Source: REEB95 sp035934235
GTDB lineage: Bacteria; Pseudomonadota; Alphaproteobacteria; ATCC43930; CGMCC-115725
DNA length: 43,208 nt
Assembly: GCA_035934235.1 (NCBI GenBank)
Contig: DASYYB010000038.1
Span: 1 to 43,208 of the forward strand
Direction: 5' to 3'
A program made the translations under genes and the position numbers. The notes below the pieces were generated by a model, which saw only the letters and a list, made by a program, of their open reading frames with translations, made no database searches and had not been told where the DNA came from. Position 1 is the first letter of the stretch. Every line of letters starts with the position of its first letter. Below are positions 16,991-25,923 of the stretch, one piece after another.

Positions 16991-17635
16991 CTAGCTCGCC
17001 AGCACGGCGAGCAGCGCGCGCAGCGCCGGAATTCCGTGGCCGGTTTCGGCGCTGGTGGCGACGACGAGCGGATGCGCGCTGGGGTGCCGCGCCAGCGTAG
17101 CGCCGACAGCGGCGGCCTGCGCCGCACATTCGGCCGCGCTGACCTTGTCGGCCTTGGTCAGCACCGCCATCGCCGACACCGCATGATCCGCCAGCAGGTC
17201 GAGCGCCAACCGGTCGGTGTCTTTGAGTCCGTGCCGGACGTCAACCAGCAGGAGCGCGCGCCGCAACACGCCGCGTCGCGCGAGATAGAAACCGACGGTC
17301 TGGCTCCAGCGGCGCGTTTCGGCCTGTGAGACGGCGGCATAGCCGTAACCCGGCAGATCGACCAGCATCAACCGGTCGCCGACGGAAAAGAAATTGATCG
17401 CCCGCGTGCGGCCGGGCGTGCGCGACACCCGCGCTAACGCCTTGCGCCCGGTGAGCGCGTTCAACAGACTCGATTTGCCGACATTGGAGCGGCCGACGAA
17501 CGCGATCTCTGGCAAGCGCTCGGCGGGCAATGCGGTCGGCCGGTCGGCCGCAGCGACGAAGCGGCTCTCGGCTGCAAACAGGCGACGGCCGCGTTCGAGC
17601 TCGGCCGCGCCGGTGGGCACCGCCGGAGCCGTCAT
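16991..17635 (-). CDS. engB: Ribosome biogenesis GTP-binding protein YihA/YsxC
   Basis: Small essential GTPase for assembly of the large ribosomal subunit. The 214-residue protein has G1 GRSNVGKSS, G2 region SRTPGRTRAINFF, G3 DLPGYGYA and G4 TKADK. Start ATG lies four bases after the yidC stop. This position, between yidC and argB, is common in alphaproteobacteria. Confidence 0.96.
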   Translation of the reverse strand: MTAPAVPTGAAELERGRRLFAAESRFVAAADRPTALPAERLPEIAFVGRSNVGKSSLLNALTGRKALARVSRTPGRTRAINFFSVGDRLMLVDLPGYGYAAVSQAETRRWSQTVGFYLARRGVLRRALLLVDVRHGLKDTDRLALDLLADHAVSAMAVLTKADKVSAAECAAQAAAVGATLARHPSAHPLVVATSAETGHGIPALRALLAVLAS

Positions 17636-17639
17636 GGCG

Positions 17640-19379
17640 TCAGGCGGCGCCGGCGCGCCGCATGATCGCCCACTGCTGGGCGATCGACAGCAGGTTGTTC
17701 CAGCTCCAGTAGATCACCAAGCCGGCGGGGAACTGGGCCAGCATGAAGGTGAAAACAATCGGCAGCACCATGAACATCTTCGCCTGGATCGGATCAGGCG
17801 GCTGCGGATTGAGCTTCTGCTGGAGGAACATCGTCAGGCCCATGATCAGCGGCCAGGCGCCGATATGGAGGAACGAAATGTCCGGCGAGTGGAACGGCAG
17901 CAAACCGAAGAGATTGACGAAGGTGGTCGGATCGGGTGCCGACAGATCGTGGATCCAGCCGTAGAACGGCGCGTGGCGCATCTCGATGGTGACGTACAGC
18001 ACCTTGTACAGCGAGAAGAACACCGGAATCTGGATGACGATCGGCAAACAGCCGGCCATCGGATTGGCGCCGACGCGCTTGTACAGCGCCATCATCTCCT
18101 GGTTGAGCTTCTGTTTGTCGTCGCCGTATTTCTCGCGCAGCTTCTGCATCTCGGGCTGCAGCTTCTTCATCTTGCTCATCGCGCGATAGGATTTGTTCGC
18201 GAGCGGGAAGAAGACGAGCTTGATGAGAACCGTCAGCAGCAGGATGGCGAGACCGAAATTGCCGATCAGCTTGTAGAAGAATCCGAGCGCGAGGAAGATC
18301 GGCTTGGTGATCCAATAGAACCAGCCGAAGTCGATCGCGCGGTCGAAAGTCGGTATGCCAAGTTGCGTTTCGTAGCGGTCGAGCAACGCGACTTCCTTGG
18401 CGCCGGCAAAAGCGCGGCTTTCCTCGGTCACGCTCGCGCCCGGCGCGATGTCGCGCGCGGCGCCAATATAGTCGGCTTGATAGATGTCGACGCCGCCGAC
18501 CTTGCCGTATTGCAACTCGGCCGTGACCGATGCGTTCTGCATCGGAATGAGCGAGGTCAGCCAATACTTGTCGGTGAAGCCGAACCAGCCGCCGGTGGTG
18601 GCGAACTGGGCGTGCGGATGCTTCTTCATCTCATCGTAGTTGAACGGATCGCACCCCAACAGAAAGAGACACGAGCCGTCGTGCAGCTTGCCGTCGGTGA
18701 CGCCGATCGGCCCCTCGTGCAGCAGATAGGTGCGCGAAACCTCGATTTCGCCCTTGCGCACGTCGACCACGTAGGGCGAAAGCTTCACCGAAGCAGCGCC
18801 GTCGTTGGTGACGCGGTCCGTGACGGTGAACATGTATTGGGAGTCGACAGCGACATGGCGGGTAAACTTGAGCCCCGCGCCGTTATCCCACGTGAGGTCG
18901 ATGGGATGATCGGGCGTCAATGCGCCGCCTGATGCGGTCCAGCGCGTCTCCGGTCCGGGCACCTTCACGTCGGCGTTGGCTGCAAGCCAGCCGAACTGAA
19001 GGAAATAGGGATGCTCGCTGCCATCGGGCGCGAGCAGGACGATTTCCGGACTCTTCGGATCGACCGTCTCGTGATACGTGCGCAGCGTCAGATCGTCGAT
19101 GCGGCCGCCGATCAGATTGATCGAGCCTACGAGGCGCGGCGTATCGATCGCCACGCGCGGCGTGGCCGCGAGAACTTGCGCGCGCGGCGCGACTTTGGCT
19201 TCGCCCGCGACCGACGGCGCCGCCGCTGGCGTGCCCGGCACGGCCGCTGGCGCGTTGGTGGCGGTTGCGGTTTTCGCTGGCGGCGTCGGCGCCGGATAGA
19301 ACCGTTCGCCGAAATACTGGAAGCCGATCAGAATCACGATCGAGATCGCGATCGCAATGACCATGTTGCGCTGGTCCAT
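17640..19379 (-). CDS. yidC: Membrane protein insertase YidC
   Basis: Inserts and folds inner-membrane proteins, alone or with Sec. The 579-residue protein has the N-terminal anchor (MVIAIAISIVILIGFQYFG), an Ala/Pro-rich linker, a large periplasmic P1 domain (about 75-345) and the conserved five-span C-terminal domain with FFPLANKSYRAMSKMKKLQPEM and the QIPVFFSLYKVLYVTIEMR segment. The ATG at 19379 gives the standard MDQRN start; upstream in-frame codons overlap yidD. One base separates it from the yidD stop. Confidence 0.97.
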   Translation of the reverse strand: MDQRNMVIAIAISIVILIGFQYFGERFYPAPTPPAKTATATNAPAAVPGTPAAAPSVAGEAKVAPRAQVLAATPRVAIDTPRLVGSINLIGGRIDDLTLRTYHETVDPKSPEIVLLAPDGSEHPYFLQFGWLAANADVKVPGPETRWTASGGALTPDHPIDLTWDNGAGLKFTRHVAVDSQYMFTVTDRVTNDGAASVKLSPYVVDVRKGEIEVSRTYLLHEGPIGVTDGKLHDGSCLFLLGCDPFNYDEMKKHPHAQFATTGGWFGFTDKYWLTSLIPMQNASVTAELQYGKVGGVDIYQADYIGAARDIAPGASVTEESRAFAGAKEVALLDRYETQLGIPTFDRAIDFGWFYWITKPIFLALGFFYKLIGNFGLAILLLTVLIKLVFFPLANKSYRAMSKMKKLQPEMQKLREKYGDDKQKLNQEMMALYKRVGANPMAGCLPIVIQIPVFFSLYKVLYVTIEMRHAPFYGWIHDLSAPDPTTFVNLFGLLPFHSPDISFLHIGAWPLIMGLTMFLQQKLNPQPPDPIQAKMFMVLPIVFTFMLAQFPAGLVIYWSWNNLLSIAQQWAIMRRAGAA

Positions 19380-19380
19380 G

Positions 19381-19602
19381 TCAGCTCCGCGCCGGCGGCA
19401 CCGGGTCAACGCCCGATCCGCCCCAAGGGTGGCAACGCGCGACGCGTTTCAACGCAAGCCAAGTACCGTGCGCCGCGCCATGGACATGCACGGCTTCCGC
19501 CGCGTAGTGCGAGCAACTCGGCCAATAGCGGCAATTGGCGCCGAGCACCGGCGCGATCAATAGTTGATAGGCGCGGATGAACACTTGCAGCACGAGGCTC
19601 AT
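19381..19602 (-). CDS. yidD: Membrane protein insertion efficiency factor YidD
   Basis: Small membrane-associated protein of 73 residues that aids YidC-dependent insertion. It shows the family core: an amphipathic N-terminal helix (VFIRAYQLLIAPVLG), CRYWPSCSHYA and the C-terminal RCHPWGGSGVDPVP. It overlaps the end of rnpA by four bases (ATGA) and precedes yidC by one base. Confidence 0.96.
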   Translation of the reverse strand: MSLVLQVFIRAYQLLIAPVLGANCRYWPSCSHYAAEAVHVHGAAHGTWLALKRVARCHPWGGSGVDPVPPARS

Positions 19603-19961
19603 GGCGCGCCACCGCCGTCGGCGCGATAGGCGCCGACCTGTTTCAGCGCGGCTTCGAGATCGCCGAGCAGCGCGTCGAACGGGCGGGTCAGCGTCGCGGT
19701 CCGCGCGATCAAGACGAAATCGTGCCCCGGCGTGCCATGGCGGCCGATGACGCGCTCGGCCGCCGCGCGCAGCCGCCGGCGCGCGCGGTTGCGCGCCACG
19801 GCGATGCCGACCTTCTTGCTCGCGGTGAATCCGACCCGTGCGAAGTCCGCGCCGACATGCGGCGCTGCTTGCAGGATCAGCCCGGGCGTGACGTGTTTCC
19901 GGCGGCTCGCGGCAACTGCAAGGAATTCAACGCGCCGTTTCAGGCGCGCGATCTTGGTCAT
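19599..19961 (-). CDS. rnpA: Ribonuclease P protein component
   Basis: Protein subunit that helps the RNase P RNA cut tRNA 5' leaders. The 120-residue basic protein has the conserved GFTASKKVGIAVARNRARRRLR segment that contacts the RNA, and the N-terminal LKRRVEFLAV. It follows rpmH by 30 bases, the near-universal order, and overlaps yidD by four bases. Confidence 0.96.
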   Translation of the reverse strand: MTKIARLKRRVEFLAVAASRRKHVTPGLILQAAPHVGADFARVGFTASKKVGIAVARNRARRRLRAAAERVIGRHGTPGHDFVLIARTATLTRPFDALLGDLEAALKQVGAYRADGGGAP

Positions 19962-19991
19962 CGGCTGCGCCTCCTCGGCCGCAATCCCGCG

Positions 19992-20126
19992 TTAGGCCGA
20001 TAGACGCTTGCGGCCCTTGGCCCGACGGCTCGATAGCACGCGGCGCCCGCCGACCGTCGCCATGCGTGCGCGAAAGCCGTGACGGCGCTTACGGACGAGT
20101 TTGCTGGGCTGATATGTGCGCTTCAC
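19992..20126 (-). CDS. rpmH: 50S ribosomal protein L34
   Basis: A 44-residue, very basic ribosomal protein. The translation starts KRTYQPSKLVRKRRHGF, continues ARMATVGGRRVLSSRRAKGRKRLSA and matches L34 along its whole length. The start codon is GTG at 20126. It has a near-consensus sigma-70 promoter upstream and leads the rnpA-yidD-yidC-engB-argB run. Confidence 0.96.
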   Translation of the reverse strand: MKRTYQPSKLVRKRRHGFRARMATVGGRRVLSSRRAKGRKRLSA

Positions 20127-20167
20127 AGCGATGACTCCGGCGAAACTTCTGGCAAAATCGACGGCGC

Positions 20168-20196
20168 TGTATACGAGAGCGGGTGGCCTAAGTCAA
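20168..20196 (-). promoter_or_regulatory. Sigma-70 promoter of the rpmH operon
   Basis: On the minus strand, TTGACT (20196-20191) and TATACA (20173-20168) are separated by exactly 17 bases, close to consensus. Transcription would start near 20161, giving a leader of about 35 nt before the rpmH GTG at 20126. This is the best promoter I could see in the window. Confidence 0.8.
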
Positions 20197-20289
20197 CGTC
20201 ACAACCTCGCGGCAAATTGGCTAAGCGAGGTAGGTCAAAGACTTAGGACGGCCCGCCGGTGCGACCGGCAACGCCGCCCGCGGAGGCGC

Positions 20290-21684
20290 ATGAGCGAGGG
20301 ACGCAACGATCGGATCGGGGGTGGCTTGTCCGCCCGCCTGCTCGTCCTGACCATGATTTTCGTCATGGCGAGCGTGCTGCTGGTTTTCCTGCCGTCGGTC
20401 ACCCGCGAATGGACGTCCTATCTCGACGACCGGATCGACGCCGCGCATTTGGCGATTTTTACCCTCGAAGCGACACCCGACAACATGGTGAGCAAGGACT
20501 TGTCGGACATGCTGCTTGCCCATGTCGGCGCGCACGCCATCGTCGTTCACATGGCCGACCGCACCCTCATGCTGGCGCAGGACATGCCGCCGTCAGTCGC
20601 GACCACCTACGACCTGCGCACGGAATCGATGCTCCAGATGATGGGCGACACGGTGTCGACACTGTTCCATTCGGGCAGGCGAGTGGTTCGCGTCCTCGGC
20701 GTTTCGCCCAAAGACCGCAATACCACGGTCGAGGTCGTACTCGATGAAGGGCCGCTGCGTCGTCAATTGCTGGAGTTCGGCGCGCGCGTCTTCGCCGTGT
20801 CGCTGGTCATTTCGTTGATCACGGCAGCGCTGGTGTATCTAACCTTGCGCTGGTTGCTGGTGGCGCCGCTGCGCCGCATGACGGCCAGCATGATGACGTT
20901 TCGCGACAATCCCGAGGATGAATCGCATGTCATCCGCCCGTCGCAGCGCCGCGACGAAGTCGGACTCGCCGAACGCGAGCTGGCGACGATGCAGGAAACG
21001 GTGCGGCAATCGCTGCGGCAGAAAGAGCATCTCGCCGCGCTCGGCACCGCGGTGTCCAAGATCAACCACGATTTGCGCGGCATCCTGTCGACGGCACGAC
21101 TCACGTCCGACAGCCTGGCCGCCAGCACGTCGCCGGAGGTGAAGCGCGCCGTGCCCGCGTTGCTGGCCGCGATCGATCGCGCCGTGGCGCTGTGCACCGG
21201 CACGCTCATCTACACCCGCGAGAGCGCGCCGCCGTTGCACCGTAGCCGGTTTCCGCTTGCGGCGCTGACCGACGAGCTCATCGGCGTCGTCGATCGGCCG
21301 GCGGGCAACGGCTTCAGCGTCATCAACGAAGTGCCCGCGGGCGTCACCGTTTATGCCGACCGCGACCAGTTGCTGCGGGTGCTGGAAAACCTGACGCGCA
21401 ACGCCTCAGAATGCGGCGCACACCGCTGCGCGATCGGCGCCGCGCGGAACGGCACCGGGCTCCGCATCGCGGTCAGCGACGACGGTCCCGGCCTGCCGCC
21501 CAAGGCGCGGGCACACTTGTTCACGCCGTTCTCCGGCTCGGCGCGGCCGGGCGGCACCGGCCTCGGCCTTGCCATCGCGCGCGAAATCATGCGTGCCCAT
21601 GGCGGCGACATCGCGCTCGAACGAAGCGACGCGGGCGGCACGGTGTTCGCGCTCACCTTGCCGATCGACGGCGACGCCGCCTAG
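20290..21684 (+). CDS. Orphan sensor histidine kinase
   Basis: Membrane histidine kinase of 464 residues. Two spans (about 17-36 and 166-188) flank a periplasmic sensor of about 130 residues with no recognisable fold, followed by a HAMP-like linker (APLRRMTASMMTFRDNP). The phospho-acceptor is H260 in SKINHDLRGILS, an atypical H-box (usually HELRTPL). N box (VLENLTRNASE), G1 (SDDGPGLPP) and G2 (GGTGLGLAIAREI) are intact. GGAGG five bases before the ATG at 20290 fixes the start. No response regulator is adjacent, so the partner is unknown. Its promoter must share the 163-bp gap with rpmH. The stop shares CTAG with the convergent gene. Confidence 0.88.
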   Translation: MSEGRNDRIGGGLSARLLVLTMIFVMASVLLVFLPSVTREWTSYLDDRIDAAHLAIFTLEATPDNMVSKDLSDMLLAHVGAHAIVVHMADRTLMLAQDMPPSVATTYDLRTESMLQMMGDTVSTLFHSGRRVVRVLGVSPKDRNTTVEVVLDEGPLRRQLLEFGARVFAVSLVISLITAALVYLTLRWLLVAPLRRMTASMMTFRDNPEDESHVIRPSQRRDEVGLAERELATMQETVRQSLRQKEHLAALGTAVSKINHDLRGILSTARLTSDSLAASTSPEVKRAVPALLAAIDRAVALCTGTLIYTRESAPPLHRSRFPLAALTDELIGVVDRPAGNGFSVINEVPAGVTVYADRDQLLRVLENLTRNASECGAHRCAIGAARNGTGLRIAVSDDGPGLPPKARAHLFTPFSGSARPGGTGLGLAIAREIMRAHGGDIALERSDAGGTVFALTLPIDGDAA

Positions 21685-22874
21685 TCGAGCGCCAGCAGCT
21701 CGGACTTGAGATAGGCGCTTTCGGGCAGGAACGGATGCACCGGATGGTCCGGCGCCGCGCCCGCGCTTTGCAGGATGCGGCCATCGCGGCCGGCGTCGAA
21801 GATGCCGCGCCGGACCGCTTCGGCGAACTCAGCAACGCCGACATTGTGCGAACAGGACGCGATGAACAGCACACCGCGCGGCGCGACCACCGATGCCGCC
21901 AACCGCGCGAGTTTGCGATAGCCGCGCAGGCCCGCGCCGAGATCCTTCTTCGATTTGACGAAGGCCGGCGGATCGGCGACGACGATGTCGAAGCGCTCGC
22001 CAGCGGCCGCCAACCGTTCAAGCTCGACAAAGGCTTCGGCGCGCGCGAACCGGCAGCGCGCTTCGACGCCGTTGGCCGCCGCCGCACGGCCCGCCAGCGC
22101 GAGCGCGGCCTCGGAGCGATCGATAGCGACCACCGCGGACGCGCCGGCACGCGCCGCCGTGACCGCGAAGCCGCCAGCGAAGCAATAAGCGTCGAGGAGA
22201 CGGCATCCGTTCGCCAGCGCGGCGACGGCGCGCCGGTTCTCGCGCTGATCGTAGAACCAGCCAGTTTTCTGGCCAGCCATCGGATCGGCAAAGAAACGCG
22301 CGCCATTTTCCATGAGCTCGGCCGACCCATCGAGCGAACCAGCGGCGACCCGGACTTCCTCCGCCAGGCCTTCGAGCTTGCGGCCGGCGCCGTCGTTGCG
22401 CAGCACCACGGCCTTCGGCGCCAGGACCGTCGCGAGCGCGGCGACGATCTCGCCTTCGAGTTGCGCCATGCCCGCGGTATTGAACTGGGCGACGACGATT
22501 TCGCCGAAACGATCGACCACCAGGCCCGGCAGGCCGTCGGCCTCGGCATGAACGGCGCGATAGAACGGCTCCGGATAGAGTCGATGGCGCAAGGCGATCG
22601 CGGCTTCGAGCCGCGCCGCGATGAATTTGCGATCGACAACACAGGCCGGATTGCGGTCGACGATACGGGCGGCGACCAGCGCATGCGGATTGAACGTCGC
22701 CACGCCGAGCGGCTTGCCCGAACCGGCCGCGAGGCGGACCAGGCTGCCCGGCGGCAGCGCCTTGGCGGCCTTGTCCATCTGGATCTCGTTGGAATAGAGC
22801 CACGGATGGCCCTGCTCGGCGCGCTTGTGCCGGCCGGGCAGCAGGCTCACGACCGGATAATCGGCGACGCTCAC
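21681..22874 (-). CDS. RlmI-like class I rRNA (cytosine-C5) methyltransferase
   Basis: SAM-dependent methyltransferase of 397 residues. The N-terminal PUA-like domain starts PVVSLLPGRHKRAEQGHPWLYSNEI; a central domain with EADGLPGLVVDRFG and GQKTGWFYDQRENR leads to the Rossmann methyltransferase (LLDAYCFAGGFAVTAARAG) and the catalytic-loop motif DPPAFVKSKKD. A conserved Cys follows in FIASCSHN. This matches RlmI (m5C of 23S rRNA) and its relatives; the exact target is not certain. It overlaps gpt by four bases, suggesting a gpt-methyltransferase unit. Confidence 0.9.
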   Translation of the reverse strand: MSVADYPVVSLLPGRHKRAEQGHPWLYSNEIQMDKAAKALPPGSLVRLAAGSGKPLGVATFNPHALVAARIVDRNPACVVDRKFIAARLEAAIALRHRLYPEPFYRAVHAEADGLPGLVVDRFGEIVVAQFNTAGMAQLEGEIVAALATVLAPKAVVLRNDGAGRKLEGLAEEVRVAAGSLDGSAELMENGARFFADPMAGQKTGWFYDQRENRRAVAALANGCRLLDAYCFAGGFAVTAARAGASAVVAIDRSEAALALAGRAAAANGVEARCRFARAEAFVELERLAAAGERFDIVVADPPAFVKSKKDLGAGLRGYRKLARLAASVVAPRGVLFIASCSHNVGVAEFAEAVRRGIFDAGRDGRILQSAGAAPDHPVHPFLPESAYLKSELLALD

Positions 22875-23362
22875 CGCTTGGCGCCGCGCGCGCTGGCGAT
22901 CGGCGGCGCGAACTGCGGCTCGATGTCCCAGGGAAACAGGATCCAGGTGTCCTGGCTCACTTCGGTGATGAAGGTGTCAACCAGCGGCCGGCCCTTGGGC
23001 TTGGCATAAATGGTCGCGAAATGCGCCTTGGGCAGCAACCGGCGCACGACTTCGGCGGTGCGGCCGGTATCGACCAGATCGTCGATGATCAGGTGATCGG
23101 CGCCGTCGCCGGCGGCGCTTTTCAAAACCTTGACCGGCCCCTGCTCGCGATCGTCATAGCTGGCGACGCAGACGGTATCGACCAGCCGCACGTCGAGCTC
23201 GCGCGCGACGATCGCCGCGGGAACCAAGCCGCCGCGAGTCACGGCGATGACGCTGCACCACGGACCGAGATCGAGCAGCCGCCAAGCAAGCGCCCGCGCG
23301 TTGCGATGCAGCTCTTCCCACGAAACCGGAAACGTCTTGGTGTAAGACTGCGGCACGGTCAT
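22871..23362 (-). CDS. gpt: Xanthine(-guanine) phosphoribosyltransferase
   Basis: Purine salvage enzyme transferring phosphoribose from PRPP to xanthine or guanine. The 163-residue protein has the PRPP loop LIIDDLVDTGRTAE, the upstream AVTRGGLVPAAIVAREL, and the C-terminal WILFPWDIE shared with E. coli Gpt. ATGA overlap with the methyltransferase gene downstream. The gap to the lipoprotein gene behind it is 44 bases. Confidence 0.94.
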   Translation of the reverse strand: MTVPQSYTKTFPVSWEELHRNARALAWRLLDLGPWCSVIAVTRGGLVPAAIVARELDVRLVDTVCVASYDDREQGPVKVLKSAAGDGADHLIIDDLVDTGRTAEVVRRLLPKAHFATIYAKPKGRPLVDTFITEVSQDTWILFPWDIEPQFAPPIASARGAKR

Positions 23363-23406
23363 GCCGCACGATAGCGCGCCGAACCTGCGCCGCCTAGCCG
23401 CGCCGA

Positions 23407-24573
23407 TCAGCGAACGTAGATGCGGACCTCGTTGCTGCGAACATCAGCGCTCGTCGTCGCCGACAGCGTCACGCGATCAGCCGGCAGACCCATATTGGTG
23501 AGCGAGCGCATGACGTCTTCGGCGTTGTGCTTGGACGCATTCGAATTGACTGCGACCTGTGCCGCCGTGCCGGCGCTGGGCGCCACCGCGACGAGCTCGA
23601 AGGTGGCCGACGGCTTGCGCTCGAGCGCGCGGCTGATCGCCGTGTAAAGCGCTTCCTCATACGAGACATTGGGCCGGTCGAATCGGATCACCACCAACGG
23701 CCGGTTGCCGCCGGTCGCGGACGGTTGGGTCGTGGCTTCGGCATGCCGTGCGGGCAAGCTGCTGCGTGTCACCGGCGTCGGGGCGAAGGCGCGGCTTGCC
23801 AGGCTCGGCCCGAAGAGGCGGCCGTTCTTGATCGCCTGCGACAGCGTCACCAGGTTATCGCGCTCGTTGGCGACGTAGTTGCTCTGCCGGGCGATCTCGT
23901 CGCTGACACTGTTCAGGAGGGCGTCGAGCTTGACGGTCGTCCCGTCGACATCGGTCTGGATGGCGGCGAGCTGGCGATGGTCCTCTTCGACCGCGCCTTG
24001 CAGCGAGAACGCCGCCTGGGTCGCGTTCGTCAGATAGGACGCGAACGACGAATCCGCCGCAGCCTGGGTCGAAATCCGGTTGAGCTGCCCGATATCGCCG
24101 TTGATGCGATCAAGCGACGTCTGCGCCTGATTCCATGCGGCGACGAGATTCGGATTACCCGGGGTCGTGCCGGTCTGCAAGCGCGCATTGATCCGCGCCA
24201 CGGTGTCGAAATAGGCCTGCGAGTCGCGTTGAACCGAGGCACGGGCGCCGGTCAGATCCTGCTCCCGCTGGGCGACGTTGCCCTTCAACCGCTGAAGATC
24301 GCTGCGCAGGCTTTGCACCTTCTGGCTGACGACCGTGTTCGTCGCCGCGCCCGAACTCTCGTACGTCGAGCTGGGGCTGTTCGTCGGCTGCGGATTGAGT
24401 TCGGCCTGCGACGGCGGGATCGAATAAGTCGTGGCCTGCTGCTGCGGCGGCGTAGCGGCTACCGTCGAATGTTCGCCGGACCAGTTCGTTCCGAACAGAT
24501 CGTCGGCATAAGCGCAGCCGCCAAGCAGCAACGCTGTCGCAAGGATAGCGCAATGGCTCGCACGAATCGACAT
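23407..24573 (-). CDS. Coiled-coil lipoprotein with OmpA-like C-terminal domain
   Basis: Not a named family to me. From the ATG at 24573 the protein has 388 residues: a lipoprotein signal (ILATALLLGGC, lipidated C20), a Ser/Thr/Pro/Gln-rich linker to about residue 78, a long helical region (about 78-262, heptad-like, with KVQSLRSDLQRLKGNVAQREQDL), a second linker, and a compact C-terminal domain starting about 295 (VVIRFDRPNVSYEEALYTAISRAL, ending SNEVRIYVR) that looks like an OmpA/MotB-type fold but without clear peptidoglycan-binding residues. It may tie the outer membrane to the wall or act as an envelope scaffold (inference). The reading frame runs on to 24684 without a better start. Confidence 0.7.
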   Translation of the reverse strand: MSIRASHCAILATALLLGGCAYADDLFGTNWSGEHSTVAATPPQQQATTYSIPPSQAELNPQPTNSPSSTYESSGAATNTVVSQKVQSLRSDLQRLKGNVAQREQDLTGARASVQRDSQAYFDTVARINARLQTGTTPGNPNLVAAWNQAQTSLDRINGDIGQLNRISTQAAADSSFASYLTNATQAAFSLQGAVEEDHRQLAAIQTDVDGTTVKLDALLNSVSDEIARQSNYVANERDNLVTLSQAIKNGRLFGPSLASRAFAPTPVTRSSLPARHAEATTQPSATGGNRPLVVIRFDRPNVSYEEALYTAISRALERKPSATFELVAVAPSAGTAAQVAVNSNASKHNAEDVMRSLTNMGLPADRVTLSATTSADVRSNEVRIYVR

Positions 24574-24740
24574 GTCGGAATTGCCCCCGTTACGCCCACG
24601 CAGTTTACGCAACGCAGCAAACCCCGACAAGCGTTTAGCAACCGGTATTTCGCCACCGAACGGCGCGGCAGGGCGACTTGCCATTGCCCCTTGATGCCGC
24701 TAGCTTGCGCCCCGATTTAGGCGGCACGTACGCCGTCGCG

Positions 24741-24817
24741 GCGCCCGTAGCTCAACTGGATAGAGCACCAGACTACGGATCTGGGGGTTGGGAGTTCGAA
24801 TCTCTCCGGGCGCGCCA
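24741..24817 (+). tRNA. tRNA-Arg(ACG)
   Basis: A 77-nt cloverleaf with encoded CCA. Acceptor GCGCCCG pairs with CGGGCGC, discriminator G. The anticodon stem CCAGA/TCTGG closes the loop CTACGGA, giving anticodon ACG (read as ICG for CGU/CGC/CGA Arg codons). The T arm holds GTTCGAATC. It stands alone between two protein genes. Confidence 0.97.
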
Positions 24818-24984
24818 TCGCCGGAATTTTGTGCAAACTTGCCGATAAGGCGCGCGCAAACCGGCCGCTAACCATCACGAATCCGAGCCGTCGGCCGTTC
24901 CCGGTTGCCGACCACCCGCCCTTGCCGGCCGTGGCGGGAAGGCGGTAAGAGAGCCGCAGCGTCTTCCCGCGAAAGGTCAGGTCC

Positions 24985-25923
24985 GTGGCGCGCGGCCCCT
25001 CGGTCACCATCGTCACCGCCGGCGACGCGGGCTATTTCGGTCTGCTGACGGACCTCTTGATTTCGCTGCGCCGCGGCCTCGGCGACCGGCTCCCGCCGCT
25101 GTCGATCCTCGATATTGGTTTCACCGACGCCCAGCGCGACGGCCTCAAGCGCGAATACGGCGCGACGATCGCGCCGCTCGGCTGGGATCTCGCCTATCCC
25201 GCGCGCTCACATCCGCCCAATTCGTTCAAAGTGCTCGCCGGCCGGCCGCATCTGCCGCGGCATTTTCCCGGATATGACATTTATCTGTGGATCGACGCCG
25301 ATTGCTGGATCCAGGACGCCGACGTGCTCGAACTTTTCATCCGCGGCGCAGCGCGCGGCGAACTCGCCATCGTTCCCGAGATCGATCGCGGCTATTGGAC
25401 CATCCATAAACGGCCGAAATTCTGGGGCCAGAACCAGAAGGCGTTCGCGTGGGCGTTCGGTTTGCGCGAAGGCTATCGTTACGGCCGCAACGTCATCCTC
25501 AACGCCGGCGTGTTCGCGCTGCGGGGCGACGCGCCGCATTGGCATTTGTGGTCCGAGAACTATGCCCGCGCCCTCCAGCGCTTCCGCGTCGGTCCGCGCG
25601 CCTATCAGGGCAATATCAGCTTTTTCCTGGCGGATCAGACCTCGCTCAACCGCACGGTGTTCGTCCAAGGCGCGCCGGCGACGCTACTGCCTGCCTATTG
25701 CAACTGGTTCTGCGGCAAGGGTACGCCGATGTTCGATCGCGAGCGCAATCTGGCGGTCGAGCCGCATGAGCCGCACCGCCCGCTCGGCATTGTTCATCTG
25801 GCCGGCGCCGGCATGAAAGAGCGGGTTTGGTCGCTCAAGACGCTGCAAGGCAGCACGATCGAAACCCGCCTCACCTATTCCGCGGTGCAGGCGCTGCCGG
25901 CTGCGACGACGGCGCGCAGCTAG
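24985..25923 (+). CDS. Putative glycosyltransferase, GT-A fold (GT8-like)
   Basis: The 312-residue protein starts with a nucleotide-sugar-binding pattern (VTIVTAGDAGYFGLLTDLLISLRR) and has a metal-binding DxD motif in IYLWIDADCWIQD, followed by NVILNAGVFALRG and a C-terminal IVHLAGAGMKERVW, all typical of GT8-like enzymes that read a donor sugar nucleotide. No membrane segment. Acceptor and sugar are unknown and no other polysaccharide genes are near. Start is GTG at 24985 with AAGGTCAGG upstream. Its stop shares CTAG with the convergent hydrolase gene. Confidence 0.75.
   Translation: MARGPSVTIVTAGDAGYFGLLTDLLISLRRGLGDRLPPLSILDIGFTDAQRDGLKREYGATIAPLGWDLAYPARSHPPNSFKVLAGRPHLPRHFPGYDIYLWIDADCWIQDADVLELFIRGAARGELAIVPEIDRGYWTIHKRPKFWGQNQKAFAWAFGLREGYRYGRNVILNAGVFALRGDAPHWHLWSENYARALQRFRVGPRAYQGNISFFLADQTSLNRTVFVQGAPATLLPAYCNWFCGKGTPMFDRERNLAVEPHEPHRPLGIVHLAGAGMKERVWSLKTLQGSTIETRLTYSAVQALPAATTARS

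Noticed and set aside
24717..25016. A minus-strand frame encoding RPERFELPTPRSVVWC and similar residues
   Set aside because: This is the antisense of the tRNA-Arg gene, a well-known false protein in databases; the tRNA explains it.
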